16,705 bases of DNA from Deltaproteobacteria bacterium (GCA_003647525.1 QMMZ01000009.1:1-16705); one strand, 5' to 3'. Shown: positions 6,849-15,435, numbered from the stretch's first letter. A program made the numbers and translations. The notes: generated by a model not told the origin, from the sequence alone.

Positions 6849-8834
6849 TCAACTAAGCTCCAAATTCCAATTCCAATGCCCGGGTCTTTTTTTCATCTTA
6901 ACCCCTTTGGGCAACGGTTCTATAATATGTACAAAAAAACTGTAACCGGCTTTTTTAAGTCTTTCCTTTTTATCGCGGAGATCCAACTCCCAATTGGGAT
7001 ATACCCAGAAGTCTGATCCGTATTTTTTTACCCAGGCTTGCTCTCCCTTTGGGCTGCTGAATAAATGCTCTGTTTGAACATCTTCTGCCAGAAAGCGTGA
7101 GATACTAAGAGGCCAGTTACCGGATATTACAATACCCAAAGGAAGAGGACTGTGCTCCGGTAATTGCAAATAATCTTTTCGGCTCAGCTCCGGGCTGACA
7201 ATAACTCCGGCAAAGCCCAAATTTGCCAGGGAATCTATGGCCAGCGTATTTGTTATATTGCAAAATGGCCCTGCCCATAGATTTAAATTTTTTTGTTCCT
7301 TAAAAAAGGACATCTGCCATGGAATATTCAGGACAAAATTATGGCCGCCTTTTTTTAATATAAATTCAATGGTCTTTTTATATTGTTCTTCATGTTCAGG
7401 CCATATAACCGGTGGAAGCCACCACCAGATACCGGGCGCAAAGCCTGTATGAACCTCTTTCAGGGATTCATCATACAGCCAGATTCCAGCCTGATCATGG
7501 GATTTTTTCTTGTTCATTTTTCTGAATACATGAATTTCAAATACCCTCTGCTTTTTGATATATCTCTTTGAAAGTCTGACATTAAATGTCGAGGAATCAA
7601 CTCTAAACTCTTGCGGTTTGGACAGGTTATCCTCAACTTTGGCCATCATCTCTGCAAGGGCCTTTTCCCGTCTGTCTAACAGGAAAACAGGGGCTCCTGA
7701 CGAAATATTTTTCCCTGAAGCCGGCTTAAGATAAAAGCGCCCCTTTTTAGGCACATATTTGCCGACCATCTTTACGCTATGCCAATGATCGTCTTCATAT
7801 CCTACGCGCAAAACATCGCCAGGCAAAAGCTCCTCTATCGGAATAAAATAAGGTTTATTTTTATGGCCTTTTATTTTTCCCATATAAAGTCCGGAAGCGG
7901 TTTGACCATTTACATTTACAGGATTATATGGCCGTTGCGGCAAAAAATTAAAATGAGTTCTTTCCCTGCCAAGGGCTCTCGATATCAATTGAATAGCTGT
8001 TTTCTTCATCTGCGGATCGCTTCCATGATCTCTTAACATTTGATAGGCCTTGACTGTGTAATAAACATAATGCGGACCTTTTTTGCGACCTTCAATCTTC
8101 CAAACCTTCACTTCAGGGACAGGCAACAAAATCTTGACAAGCACATCAAGGCTTAAGTCCTGACACGAAAAAAATCTTTTTGTGGTATTTTCCTGACTAT
8201 AAAACCTGCGGCATGGCTGAACACATCTGCCCCTGAGCCCGCTTTTGCCGCCCATATAACTGCTCCAGTAACATCTGCCTGAAACGCCGTAACAAAGAGC
8301 CCCATGGACAAACACTTCAAGACCAAGGCCGCTTGGGCAGGCCTTGGCCATACCCTTGATTTCATCTATACTCAGCTCCCTTGGAACAACTACCAGGTTA
8401 ACTCCGGGTTGTTTACGGACAAGCTTTAAAGCCATTGGAAAGCTTATATTCGCAAGTGTAGATAAATGGATTTCTCCAGTGAAACCTGTTTGCCTGATTA
8501 ACTCTATAACTGCCAGGTCTTGTATTATAAGGGCATCAGGTTTAGCAAACCTGTCCAACTGATCAAGAAGCCTTCCTGCAATATTAAGATCATCCTGCTT
8601 TAACAACGAGTTGAATGCCACATAGACTTTCGTTCCCATGTCATGTGCAAGCTGAATAAGAGGGATTAGTTCTTCAATAGAAAAATTTTTTGCCTCCATT
8701 CTGGCGGATAATATTTTAAGACTGCAATATACAGCATCCGCCCCTGCTGCAAGAGCAGCTAAAAATGAGTCTTTATTCCCGGCCGGAGCTAAAATATCGG
8801 GAACGTGTTTTTTATTTTTTCCTGTCATGAACAT
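6849..8834 (-). CDS. Peptidase U32 family protein (RlhA/UbiU-like), two-domain form
   Basis: 661 residues, close in size to E. coli RlhA (YdcP). The N-terminal half is a U32 TIM-barrel: LAPAGNKDSFLAALAAGADAVY (15-36, alpha/beta start), HLSTLANI (123-130), and the family signature FVHGALCYGVSGRC (175-188) followed by GRCVQPCRRFY (202-212). Cysteines 181, 188, 204 and 208, with 224 as a further candidate, suggest an Fe-S cluster as in UbiU/UbiV. RlhA hydroxylates a cytidine of 23S rRNA, and other members act in ubiquinone hydroxylation. The name peptidase is historical, and the substrate here is unknown. Residues about 300-661 form the extended C-terminal part. Start ATG at 8834, or the ATG two codons on; AAAGGG lies 4 bases before the first. 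The last residues (GHWNWNLELS) come from repeated ATTGGAATTGG words and look like a replaced tail. Single gene, convergent to dnaK. Confidence 0.85.
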   Translation of the reverse strand: MFMTGKNKKHVPDILAPAGNKDSFLAALAAGADAVYCSLKILSARMEAKNFSIEELIPLIQLAHDMGTKVYVAFNSLLKQDDLNIAGRLLDQLDRFAKPDALIIQDLAVIELIRQTGFTGEIHLSTLANISFPMALKLVRKQPGVNLVVVPRELSIDEIKGMAKACPSGLGLEVFVHGALCYGVSGRCYWSSYMGGKSGLRGRCVQPCRRFYSQENTTKRFFSCQDLSLDVLVKILLPVPEVKVWKIEGRKKGPHYVYYTVKAYQMLRDHGSDPQMKKTAIQLISRALGRERTHFNFLPQRPYNPVNVNGQTASGLYMGKIKGHKNKPYFIPIEELLPGDVLRVGYEDDHWHSVKMVGKYVPKKGRFYLKPASGKNISSGAPVFLLDRREKALAEMMAKVEDNLSKPQEFRVDSSTFNVRLSKRYIKKQRVFEIHVFRKMNKKKSHDQAGIWLYDESLKEVHTGFAPGIWWWLPPVIWPEHEEQYKKTIEFILKKGGHNFVLNIPWQMSFFKEQKNLNLWAGPFCNITNTLAIDSLANLGFAGVIVSPELSRKDYLQLPEHSPLPLGIVISGNWPLSISRFLAEDVQTEHLFSSPKGEQAWVKKYGSDFWVYPNWELDLRDKKERLKKAGYSFFVHIIEPLPKGVKMKKRPGHWNWNLELS

Positions 8835-9177
8835 AGCGCCCTTTGGGCAAGCTATTGAGCTGTTAAGCTGTTGAGCTTATCAGCCTAAGGGTATTCCGAT
8901 CTTCCCGCATATCCTTTCAAAAAAAGGAAATTTCTACAACTATTATTTTTATGTTCTCATGCCGTTTTACCTGAGCCTGAATTATTTCTCAGAAAACATT
9001 CGAGCTGTGCGGTTAGCATTTACTGTGTTTTGTCAGCAAGTTGATTGCTATGAAGGATCTGTTACAAAAGTTGATGGAATAGCAGACTATTTTGATACTT
9101 TTGTGATTTTAGATCGGGCAAAGGTAGCCTGAAGCTGTGATGCATAGTTGGGGAAGTTATTTCGTCTCCGTTCCTAA
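8835..9177. other. 343-bp gap between HD gene and U32 gene
   Basis: Near the U32 start there is a small GCCC-TTT-GGGC hairpin (8838-8848) overlapping its ribosome site, and repeated GAGCTGTT/AAGCTGTT words (about 8856-8876). A reading frame on the plus strand is open from 8875 to 9132, with one ATG at 8959 giving 57 codons. It has no ribosome site and I recognise nothing in it. No RNA gene or convincing terminator seen. Confidence 0.5.
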
Positions 9178-9957
9178 TCATAGAAAGGAATTTACATGGT
9201 CATGTGCTTGTTGAACAGCTTCTTTAATTTCTTTTGATTTAGGCAGAGTTTCTTCGAGTTTTTCTATATATTTTCTGTTTTGAACAGTCTGGAAAGAGGG
9301 GACAAAATTTAAATCATAAACCCAGCCTATTTGTAATAATTTAAAGTCGTTAAGGGTTTTTAAATCCTGCATTAGGACAAGTCTTCGCTGCTTAAGCCTT
9401 TCTATAACCCTTTGCGAATATATCGGATCGTCAGACAGGCCAAGTTCTATAGCCGAGCTATGCTTTTTTTCACGTTCATTGCAGTAATCAATAAACAGCT
9501 TCCAGATGTCCAGTTTATCAGCATCTCGAATAAGTCGCATAAAAAACAAAGTGTTATCATCTTCGTTTGCAGGGAGGGTGGCTGCGTTGTGATATGCTAT
9601 GGCTCTTGTGATTAAACGCTTTTCATCAGCTGCGCAGGCGGACAGAACTCTGTGAATAGCTATTTGCCGCAAACCAAGCCTGGCATGGTTTTCAGAGACG
9701 AAGTCGTTGAACGTATGATAAGTCTTATACTGCTTGAACCTTCCAATGTCGTGAAATAAAGCAATTGTCTCTGCCAGAACCATATCTTGATCTGAAAGTC
9801 CTAACTCTTTACCAAGCATGGCTATATTGCAGCACACACGAATTGTATGTTCTTCTTTTAGTCTTATCAGGTGGTTATAATCAGGATCGTCAGAATAGAA
9901 ACCAGATACATATTCTGCGAACCATGTTTTCAAGTGTTTAAGGTCATCTCTGGTCAT
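9178..9957 (-). CDS. HD-domain metal-dependent phosphohydrolase
   Basis: 259 residues. The HD-superfamily metal ligands are visible in order: H37 (KEEHTIRV), the pair H69-D70 in IALFHDIGRFKQYKTYH, possible second-site histidines H91 and H123 (AYHNAA), and D145 or D147 (RDADKLDIW). These proteins hydrolyse phosphomonoesters, cyclic nucleotides or nucleotide triphosphates. The substrate of this one cannot be told from sequence. There is no signal peptide or membrane segment, so it should be cytosolic. The ATG overlaps the mobB stop (ATGA, 9954-9957), which indicates translational coupling. A role linked to molybdenum cofactor is not established, since the pairing may be accidental. No terminator is visible downstream. 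Confidence 0.85.
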   Translation of the reverse strand: MTRDDLKHLKTWFAEYVSGFYSDDPDYNHLIRLKEEHTIRVCCNIAMLGKELGLSDQDMVLAETIALFHDIGRFKQYKTYHTFNDFVSENHARLGLRQIAIHRVLSACAADEKRLITRAIAYHNAATLPANEDDNTLFFMRLIRDADKLDIWKLFIDYCNEREKKHSSAIELGLSDDPIYSQRVIERLKQRRLVLMQDLKTLNDFKLLQIGWVYDLNFVPSFQTVQNRKYIEKLEETLPKSKEIKEAVQQAHDHVNSFL

Positions 9958-10445
9958 AAATATTTTCTTTCTATAAAATCAGCCAGTTTATCAATTTTTT
10001 CAAGGCCAAATCTGGGAACTTTATGGACTATATCTGCATCTGTAACAAGTGCTATGAGTTTGCTATCGTCTAAACAAAGAGGCTCTTTTCGGGTCGCTGC
10101 ACGAACAATCTCAATTTTGGGTTTATTTTCCTTATTATAGCCTTCTGCTATAATAAGATCTACGTCTTGAAAGTATTTTTCGAGGCAGTCGAGAGATTCA
10201 CAATCATTATCCTTTATCATGGCAATCTTATCTGTGGATGCAAGAACTACAATATCTGCACCGGCTTTCCTGTGCCGCCAACTGTCTTTTCCTTTTTTGT
10301 CGATATCAAATGCTTGACATGTGTGTTTTATACTTCCTATTTTGTATCCGCGCTTTTTAAGCTCAGGAATAAGTTTTTCTATTAGTGTAGTTTTGCCTGA
10401 TTTAGATTTACCTGCAATACAGATAATAGGAGTTTTTTTTATCAT
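9954..10445 (-). CDS. mobB: Molybdopterin-guanine dinucleotide biosynthesis protein B
   Basis: 163 residues, usual MobB size. A P-loop GKSKSGKTT (12-20) follows the first beta strand, and KIGSIKHTCQAFDIDKKGKD (35-54) matches the conserved MobB region with its histidine and aspartate. Next comes SWRHRKAGAD and a Walker-B-like strand ending LIIAEGYNKE. MobB is a GTP-binding helper of MobA, which attaches GMP to molybdopterin to make the cofactor of formate dehydrogenases and related enzymes. No other molybdenum gene is in the window. ATG at 10445 was chosen because it places the P-loop as in homologues; the ribosome site (GAAG, about 12 bases away) is weak. It overlaps the HD gene by four bases. 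Confidence 0.92.
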   Translation of the reverse strand: MIKKTPIICIAGKSKSGKTTLIEKLIPELKKRGYKIGSIKHTCQAFDIDKKGKDSWRHRKAGADIVVLASTDKIAMIKDNDCESLDCLEKYFQDVDLIIAEGYNKENKPKIEIVRAATRKEPLCLDDSKLIALVTDADIVHKVPRFGLEKIDKLADFIERKYL

Positions 10446-10840
10446 GTTTTTTCTTCACAAAAAGCGCTAACTTCTCAAAAAGTTCGGACACTGTTTCTTC
10501 TTTAGGCTCACTTAGATGCGAGTTTCAGATATTCTTATATTTTATTATCAGTGGGCGAGTCTTGTATCATGTAATTTACCCGGATTTATTTAGAAGCTAT
10601 CTTACCGAGCCCTAACTTCATATTTTTTATTAAGATTTGTGTCAAGTGGATAGTCATCTAAATTGAACGATTTTTACTATACCCATCCCTCAGCAAACTC
10701 AACAATTCACGAAAATCTGTGCAATCTGCGGATTAAAAATCTTTACAAAAAAATGACCATGATTTAAATATAGATTTCAGCCGCTATGGATACTGATAGC
10801 AATTAAAAACAGTTGCACTTAATTAGGATAAGAGGTTGAT
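10446..10840. other. 395-bp gap between divergent mobB and rdgB
   Basis: It holds a possible rdgB promoter (10742-10770) on the right. On the minus strand, at the left, a short open frame (10524-10408) runs into mobB and reads like a protein C-terminus (EPKEETVSELFEKLALFVKK). Around 10710-10735 there is AATCTGTGCAATCTGCGGATT-type repeated wording. I see no RNA gene, operator or terminator that I can defend. Confidence 0.45.
10742..10770 (+). promoter_or_regulatory. Possible promoter of the rdgB operon
   Basis: TTTACA (10742-10747), 17 bases, then TAAATA (10765-10770). Start of transcription would be near 10777, about 64 bases before rdgB. Hexamers are fair, not strong. Confidence 0.35.
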
Positions 10841-11485
10841 ATGCAAGATAAAATTACAATTGTTATTGCTACACGAAATAAAGGCAAAAAATCTGAAATC
10901 AGTGACCTTTTAAAAGGCTTTCCTGTTGATATCAAAGGCTTGGATGATTTTGGTACTATACCGCATATTGAAGAGGATGGAGATACTTTTGATGAAAATG
11001 CATACAAAAAAGCCAGCCTTACAGCAAGAATGCTGGGATTTCCGGCTCTGGCAGATGATTCAGGGCTTTTAGCAGAAGCACTTGAAGGTGCACCTGGAGT
11101 TCTTTCTGCTCGCTATGCAGGCAAAAATGCAACAGATGAACAAAGATGTCAAAAGCTTTTGCAGGAAATGGAGGGAAAGACCAACCGCAGAGCAGCATTT
11201 GAATGTGTAATTTCCATTGCGGTTCCAACAGGACCTGCCCTGACATACGAAGCTCGCTGCGAAGGATTGATTGCCGAACAGCCCTCCGGATCAAATGGAT
11301 TCGGATATGACCCGGTCTTCTACTATCCGCCGTTGAACAAAACTTTCGGCGAATTAACCATAGAAGAAAAAAGCCATGTAAGCCACAGAGGAAAGGCTCT
11401 CCGAGAACTCAGAGGTGAATTTGACAAGGTTATGATTTGGATCAAACAGCACATGCCTGTTTATGAGAGGAAGGGTGCAGCCTAA
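10841..11485 (+). CDS. rdgB: XTP/dITP diphosphatase (RdgB/HAM1 family)
   Basis: 214 residues, slightly longer than the usual 195-205. The substrate loop ATRNKGKKSEI (10-20), the catalytic region LADDSGLLAEAL (70-81, with D72 as the general base by analogy to E. coli D69), GAPGVLSARYAG (83-94), FGYDPVFYYP (154-163) and SHVSHRGKA (178-186) are all present. The enzyme removes pyrophosphate from XTP, ITP and dITP and keeps these deaminated purines out of DNA and RNA; it is a cytosolic dimer. AAGAGG lies five bases before the ATG. The 3' end overlaps the next gene by 11-23 bases, so both are surely co-transcribed. Confidence 0.96.
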   Translation: MQDKITIVIATRNKGKKSEISDLLKGFPVDIKGLDDFGTIPHIEEDGDTFDENAYKKASLTARMLGFPALADDSGLLAEALEGAPGVLSARYAGKNATDEQRCQKLLQEMEGKTNRRAAFECVISIAVPTGPALTYEARCEGLIAEQPSGSNGFGYDPVFYYPPLNKTFGELTIEEKSHVSHRGKALRELRGEFDKVMIWIKQHMPVYERKGAA

Positions 11486-12725
11486 CAGCCGGAGATCTAT
11501 TATAAAAGTAATATGCAGCGGTCGCATGATTGTGACTCTTCTTATGGGCTTTAGCTGCGGCCTGCCGCTTCTTCTGACAATAACTGTCTTGCAGGCGTGG
11601 ATGAAGGAAGAAGGGGTTGATTTAACAGTGATTGGGCTTATGGCCTTAGTTGGGCTTCCCTATACTCTGAAGTTCCTGTGGGCTCCTTTTCTGGACCGTT
11701 ACACTCTGCCTTTTCTGGGACGCAGACGAGGCTGGCTTCTAATAGCCCAGATATTTTTAATTTTTTCTATTGCGGGCCTGGGGTTGACTGATCCCTGGGG
11801 TCATCCCTGGATGGTGGCATTTGCTGCATTACTTGTGACCTTTTTTAGTGCATCACAGGATATTGTTGTGGATGCCTACAGAAGAGAAGATCTCCCAGAT
11901 GAGGAACTGGGACTTGGTTCTTCTCTTTATATAAACGGATACAGGGTGGGAATGTTGCTGGCTTCCGGCGGCGGTCTTATTTTGGCTGATCACGTCAGTT
12001 TCTCCACGGTTTATCTGATAATGGCTGCCTGTGTGCTTCCCGGCGTTTTAACGACGTTCTTTGCTCCAGAACCCGAGATTGCTGCCGGAACTCCTGAAAG
12101 CTTAAAAGAAGCAATTCTATATCCGTTGATAGATTACTTCAGCCGAAAGGAAGCCTTGTGGATACTGGCCTTTATCCTTTTTTATAAGATAGGCGATAGC
12201 ATGGCAAGCGCCATGACTACGCCGTTCTATCTTGACATAGGCTTTTCAAAAACAGAAATAGGCGCTGTCGTCAAACTGTTCGGTTTTTGGGCCACCATAA
12301 TAGGCAGTTTGATCGGAGGCGTATTAATGCTTCGACAGGGGATTTACCGCAGCCTCTGGATTTTTGGTTTTCTTCAGGCAATATCAACTGCTGGCTTTGC
12401 CATTTTGGCACGGATTGGCCACAGTATTTCTGCTTTGTCAGCGGTTATTGCCTTTGAGAATCTTAGCAGCGGGATGGGGACGGCTGCTTATGTTGCATTT
12501 ATGGCCAGCATAACAAATAAAAAATTTACAGCTACACAATATGCTCTTCTCAGCAGCCTTATGGGTGTTCCAAGGGTACTGGTATCGGCTCCTACCGGTT
12601 TTTTTGCCAAAAATTTGGGCTGGGAAAATTTTTTCATTTTTTGTACCCTTATTGCTATCCCGGGAATGTTGCTTCTGTTAAAATTTGCATCATGGAATTC
12701 AGATGAACGAAGACGAAAAACTTAA
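11463..12725 (+). CDS. AmpG-like MFS permease
   Basis: 420 residues, strongly hydrophobic, with about 12 predicted membrane helices starting near residue 22. The loop after the second helix reads WAPFLDRYTLPFLGRRRGW (73-91), typical of AmpG and its SLC33-like relatives, and DIVVDAYRREDL follows the fourth helix, another AmpG hallmark. AmpG imports anhydro-muropeptides for cell wall recycling. This protein lacks the extra two helices of E. coli AmpG (about 490 residues), so the substrate is uncertain. The first ATG at 11463 overlaps rdgB by 23 bases without a ribosome site. A GTG at 11475 in the same frame is preceded by GAGAGGAA and is also possible. Second gene of the rdgB operon, followed by an overlapping DUF6178 gene. 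Confidence 0.82.
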   Translation: MRGRVQPNSRRSIIKVICSGRMIVTLLMGFSCGLPLLLTITVLQAWMKEEGVDLTVIGLMALVGLPYTLKFLWAPFLDRYTLPFLGRRRGWLLIAQIFLIFSIAGLGLTDPWGHPWMVAFAALLVTFFSASQDIVVDAYRREDLPDEELGLGSSLYINGYRVGMLLASGGGLILADHVSFSTVYLIMAACVLPGVLTTFFAPEPEIAAGTPESLKEAILYPLIDYFSRKEALWILAFILFYKIGDSMASAMTTPFYLDIGFSKTEIGAVVKLFGFWATIIGSLIGGVLMLRQGIYRSLWIFGFLQAISTAGFAILARIGHSISALSAVIAFENLSSGMGTAAYVAFMASITNKKFTATQYALLSSLMGVPRVLVSAPTGFFAKNLGWENFFIFCTLIAIPGMLLLLKFASWNSDERRRKT

Positions 12726-14427
12726 ACGGACAATTGAACTATACAAAAACCTGAACAGACAGAGAAAAGAAATTCTTTCTCTGCCTGCTGAGAAGGCTTT
12801 GGACCGTATTCTGGATTCACCGCAGCCGGCAGCTATTGTTCATTCATTTCCAGAAGAAGATTTTTATTTTTTGATAAACGACATAGGGGTAGAAGATTCT
12901 CTGCAGCTTTTGTCTTTTGCCTCTGACAAACAGTGGGAATACCTTCTTGATATAGAAGTATGGGAAAAGGATAGAATTAGCATAAACAATGTTACGAAAT
13001 GGCTTAACCTGTTTATTAAGGCTGATTCACAGCGTTTCGTAAGGTGGTTTTTAAATAAAAAAACTGAATTCATTGAATTTTATCTTTTCAAGAATATCGA
13101 GGTAAAGATAAGGGAACACGACCAGGATCCGTCAATTTTTGGTAATGACTTTTTTACGATAGATGATGTTTTTTACATAAGATTTGTTGATTTACCATTA
13201 GGCGAGGAATCAGATAGTAATTTCATAAAAACTCGCAATGAAGTTCTGTCTAAATTTATAGACAGGCTTTCAGCCTATGATCACAACATTTATCAGAATG
13301 TTCTGCTGGAAGCTTTAAATATTATACCATCTGAATATGAAGAAAAGGCTTTTAGATTGCGTAATGTCAGGCTTGCTGAAAAAGGTTTTCTGCCGTTTGA
13401 TGAAGCAATAGGAATATATCAGCCTTTAAAACCAGAGGCTTTAAGCAGGCAGAGCGCAAAATTTATTACAGAGAGTTCTGAGGAGAGGTTGTATATTCCG
13501 GTTCCTCATTATTCAACAGCAATGCGCAAGCAAGACAACCTTCTTACAGACTCTTTAAAAAAGATAGAGAAAGATGATATTCTGCAGCAGATTCAGGTCG
13601 AGTTGGCAGGTCTGGCAAATCAGATAATAGTTGCTGACCAAACAGTAATTAAGAATAAAGAGGAGTTAGGTGATCTAGTTAAAAAAACCTGTGGATATAT
13701 AAGTATGGGGCTGAAACGATTGACGGAAGAAGGCAGTGACCTAGACGAAAATCGTGCTGTTGCATTGATACAGAGGTTCCCGCTTTCCCAGATTTTCAGG
13801 GTGGGATACGGACTTGTCATAGAGCTTAAATGGCGGGCTGAAAAATGGCGTAAAATTAGCTGGTTTGAAAAAAACAGACTGCCTCTAAGCTTTTGGGGAG
13901 AGGGGTGGATAGGTGTTCTGGGCGGGCTATTGATAAAGAGGCCGCTTTATTATGACAATTACAAGACAGGCTTACTGTACAGGGAATTTTATTCTATTGA
14001 AGATATTAAGCATACTGAAAAAGTATTAAATGAAATTATAGCTTTTGACAGACTTCTTTCTCATATAACAGTAAATCTCGCCCCCCCTTATAGTGGTTCA
14101 CTTACCTATAAAAATTTAGTATTGACTCTCTGGGCAAGACATCATCTTGGTCTTTCAGATGTTCTTATCCCGCTTAATATTGATGAGTTTAAGATGTTTT
14201 TTGATAATCTATGGGAATCCAGCGAAAAGCCGCGCAAAACAAACATATTAATGAAAGAATCTTTTTTAAAATGGTTTTCAGAAAAAACAGGTCTTGACCC
14301 TTATGATATTAGCAGAGAACTTGGGCAGACAATGGAAAATCTTTTCAGCGATATTGAAAGTGAATATGGTTCGGTTTCAAAAAAAGATCTAAATTCAAAA
14401 TATATACATCTTTTTATAACGAAGTAA
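12703..14427 (+). CDS. DUF6178 family protein, function unknown
   Basis: 574 residues from the chosen ATG. The frame is open from a TTG at 12685, but the ATG at 12703 begins the conserved part (RQRKEILSLPAEKALDRILD). I recognise the sequence as DUF6178 from its N-terminal pattern: LSLPAEKALDRI, an acidic FPEEDFYFLINDIGVEDSL, SDKQWEYLLDIEVWEKDR and FFTIDDVFYIRF. The protein is soluble, rich in helices and charged residues, with no signal peptide, membrane segment or known catalytic motif that I can point to. Late in the protein are GYGLVIELKWRAEKW and ILMKESFLKWF. It overlaps the permease gene by 23 bases, and so is probably expressed with rdgB and the permease. Nothing in the sequence reveals its role. 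Confidence 0.82.
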   Translation: MNEDEKLKRTIELYKNLNRQRKEILSLPAEKALDRILDSPQPAAIVHSFPEEDFYFLINDIGVEDSLQLLSFASDKQWEYLLDIEVWEKDRISINNVTKWLNLFIKADSQRFVRWFLNKKTEFIEFYLFKNIEVKIREHDQDPSIFGNDFFTIDDVFYIRFVDLPLGEESDSNFIKTRNEVLSKFIDRLSAYDHNIYQNVLLEALNIIPSEYEEKAFRLRNVRLAEKGFLPFDEAIGIYQPLKPEALSRQSAKFITESSEERLYIPVPHYSTAMRKQDNLLTDSLKKIEKDDILQQIQVELAGLANQIIVADQTVIKNKEELGDLVKKTCGYISMGLKRLTEEGSDLDENRAVALIQRFPLSQIFRVGYGLVIELKWRAEKWRKISWFEKNRLPLSFWGEGWIGVLGGLLIKRPLYYDNYKTGLLYREFYSIEDIKHTEKVLNEIIAFDRLLSHITVNLAPPYSGSLTYKNLVLTLWARHHLGLSDVLIPLNIDEFKMFFDNLWESSEKPRKTNILMKESFLKWFSEKTGLDPYDISRELGQTMENLFSDIESEYGSVSKKDLNSKYIHLFITK

Positions 14428-14581
14428 CTTTACTTGTTGGGTGAAATATGATAAAAACAAAAAATATAGTTATTTAAAGATGTTAGACAGTTTTAAGGTA
14501 GCCAGAACTTATTGAGAAGTTACGTTTTTATTGGCTTAATGTCTGTACTGGTTTAAAAATCAGAAAGAAAGGATATGGGAA

Positions 14582-15364
14582 GTGGAAATTATTGTATTAT
14601 TGAAGCAGGTTCCGGCTACGGAATCATTTATCGGGATTGCCGATGACGGAGTATCCATAAAGACTGAAGATATCAAGTGGGTCATTAACCCCTATGATGA
14701 ATATGCCGTTGAAGAAGCTCTTCGTATAAGGTCCGCGCATGGAGGCACAGTTACGATTATTTCTGCGGGTCCGGAAAGATCGGTTGAGGCAATAAGAACC
14801 GCTTTGGCGATGGGAGCAGATAAGGGATTGCTGATAAAAAATCCTGCAGCAGATAACTGTGATGGACTGGGCATTGCACGCATTCTTGCGGCAGCCCTGA
14901 AAAATATAGAGTTTGATCTTATTATTGCCGGCCAGCGAGCTGTTGACGATGATAATTTTCAAGTCGGCACAGCTTTAGCGGAATTTTTAAGTATCCCAAA
15001 TATTTCTCTTGTTATAAAAGAAGAAATAGTTGACGCAAAAATCAGATGTTACCGGACTGTCGAAGGAGGAACCGTAGTGCTTGAGGCTCCATTGCCGGCT
15101 CTTTTTACAACGCAGAAAGGGCTGAACGAGCCGCGCTATGCTTCTCTTCCGGGAATCATGAAGGCAAAAAAAAAGCCCCTGGATATTAAGTCTCTTTCAG
15201 ATATAGGGATTGATGCTTCAGAGATCGGTGAACCAGGGGCAAAGGTTTTGGCGATGAAACTGCCTCCTGAGAGAGAGGGGGGAAGAATCATTAAAGGAGA
15301 GTCTTCACAGGCAATTGCAGCAGAACTTGTCAATGCTCTTCATGAGGAGGCAAAGGTTATTTAA
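14582..15364 (+). CDS. etfB: Electron transfer flavoprotein, beta subunit (no etfA adjacent)
   Basis: 260 residues, full length for EtfB/FixA. The start is GTG at 14582, with AAAGGA eight bases upstream. Family features are KQVP (8-11), NPYDEYAVEEALRIR (36-50), the alternating strand SAGPERSVEAIRTALAMGAD, the nucleotide loop GQRAVDDDNFQVGTALAEFL (117-136, where many members have a glycine instead of F in the D-GQVG stretch), and the C-terminal recognition loop LNEPRYASLPGIMKAKKK (181-198). EtfB normally binds FAD or AMP and works only as a heterodimer with EtfA, carrying electrons from acyl-CoA or similar dehydrogenases to the quinone pool or into bifurcation. Here the next gene is rfbB, so etfA must lie elsewhere or be lost. 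Upstream gap of 154 bases holds only a weak AACTT/AAGTT hairpin before a T-run near 14506-14529. Confidence 0.93.
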   Translation: MEIIVLLKQVPATESFIGIADDGVSIKTEDIKWVINPYDEYAVEEALRIRSAHGGTVTIISAGPERSVEAIRTALAMGADKGLLIKNPAADNCDGLGIARILAAALKNIEFDLIIAGQRAVDDDNFQVGTALAEFLSIPNISLVIKEEIVDAKIRCYRTVEGGTVVLEAPLPALFTTQKGLNEPRYASLPGIMKAKKKPLDIKSLSDIGIDASEIGEPGAKVLAMKLPPEREGGRIIKGESSQAIAAELVNALHEEAKVI

Positions 15365-15435
15365 TGCCCGAACGAAAACTGCTAATTTTCCCAATTTCTG
15401 CGTCAGGCCTATATTTTAGTCTGGTGATTTTATGA
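15364..15435 (+). CDS. Possible 23-residue peptide bridging etfB and rfbB
   Basis: The ATG overlaps the etfB stop (TAATG) and its TGA overlaps the rfbB start (ATGA). AAAGG lies seven bases before the ATG. The peptide starts MPERKLLIF and ends in a hydrophobic run (LYFSLVIL), like a tiny membrane peptide or a leader whose only use is to hand ribosomes on. It might equally be chance or a scar of a lost etfA. I recognise no homologue. Confidence 0.25.
   Translation: MPERKLLIFPISASGLYFSLVIL

Noticed and set aside
6820..6855. Bidirectional intrinsic terminator between dnaK and the U32 gene
   Set aside because: The stem is strong but no U-run follows on either strand, so I list it only as a hairpin.
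12685..12702. TTG at 12685 as start of the DUF6178 gene
   Set aside because: It adds only MHHGIQ before an in-frame ATG, has no ribosome site, and lies deeper in the permease gene.
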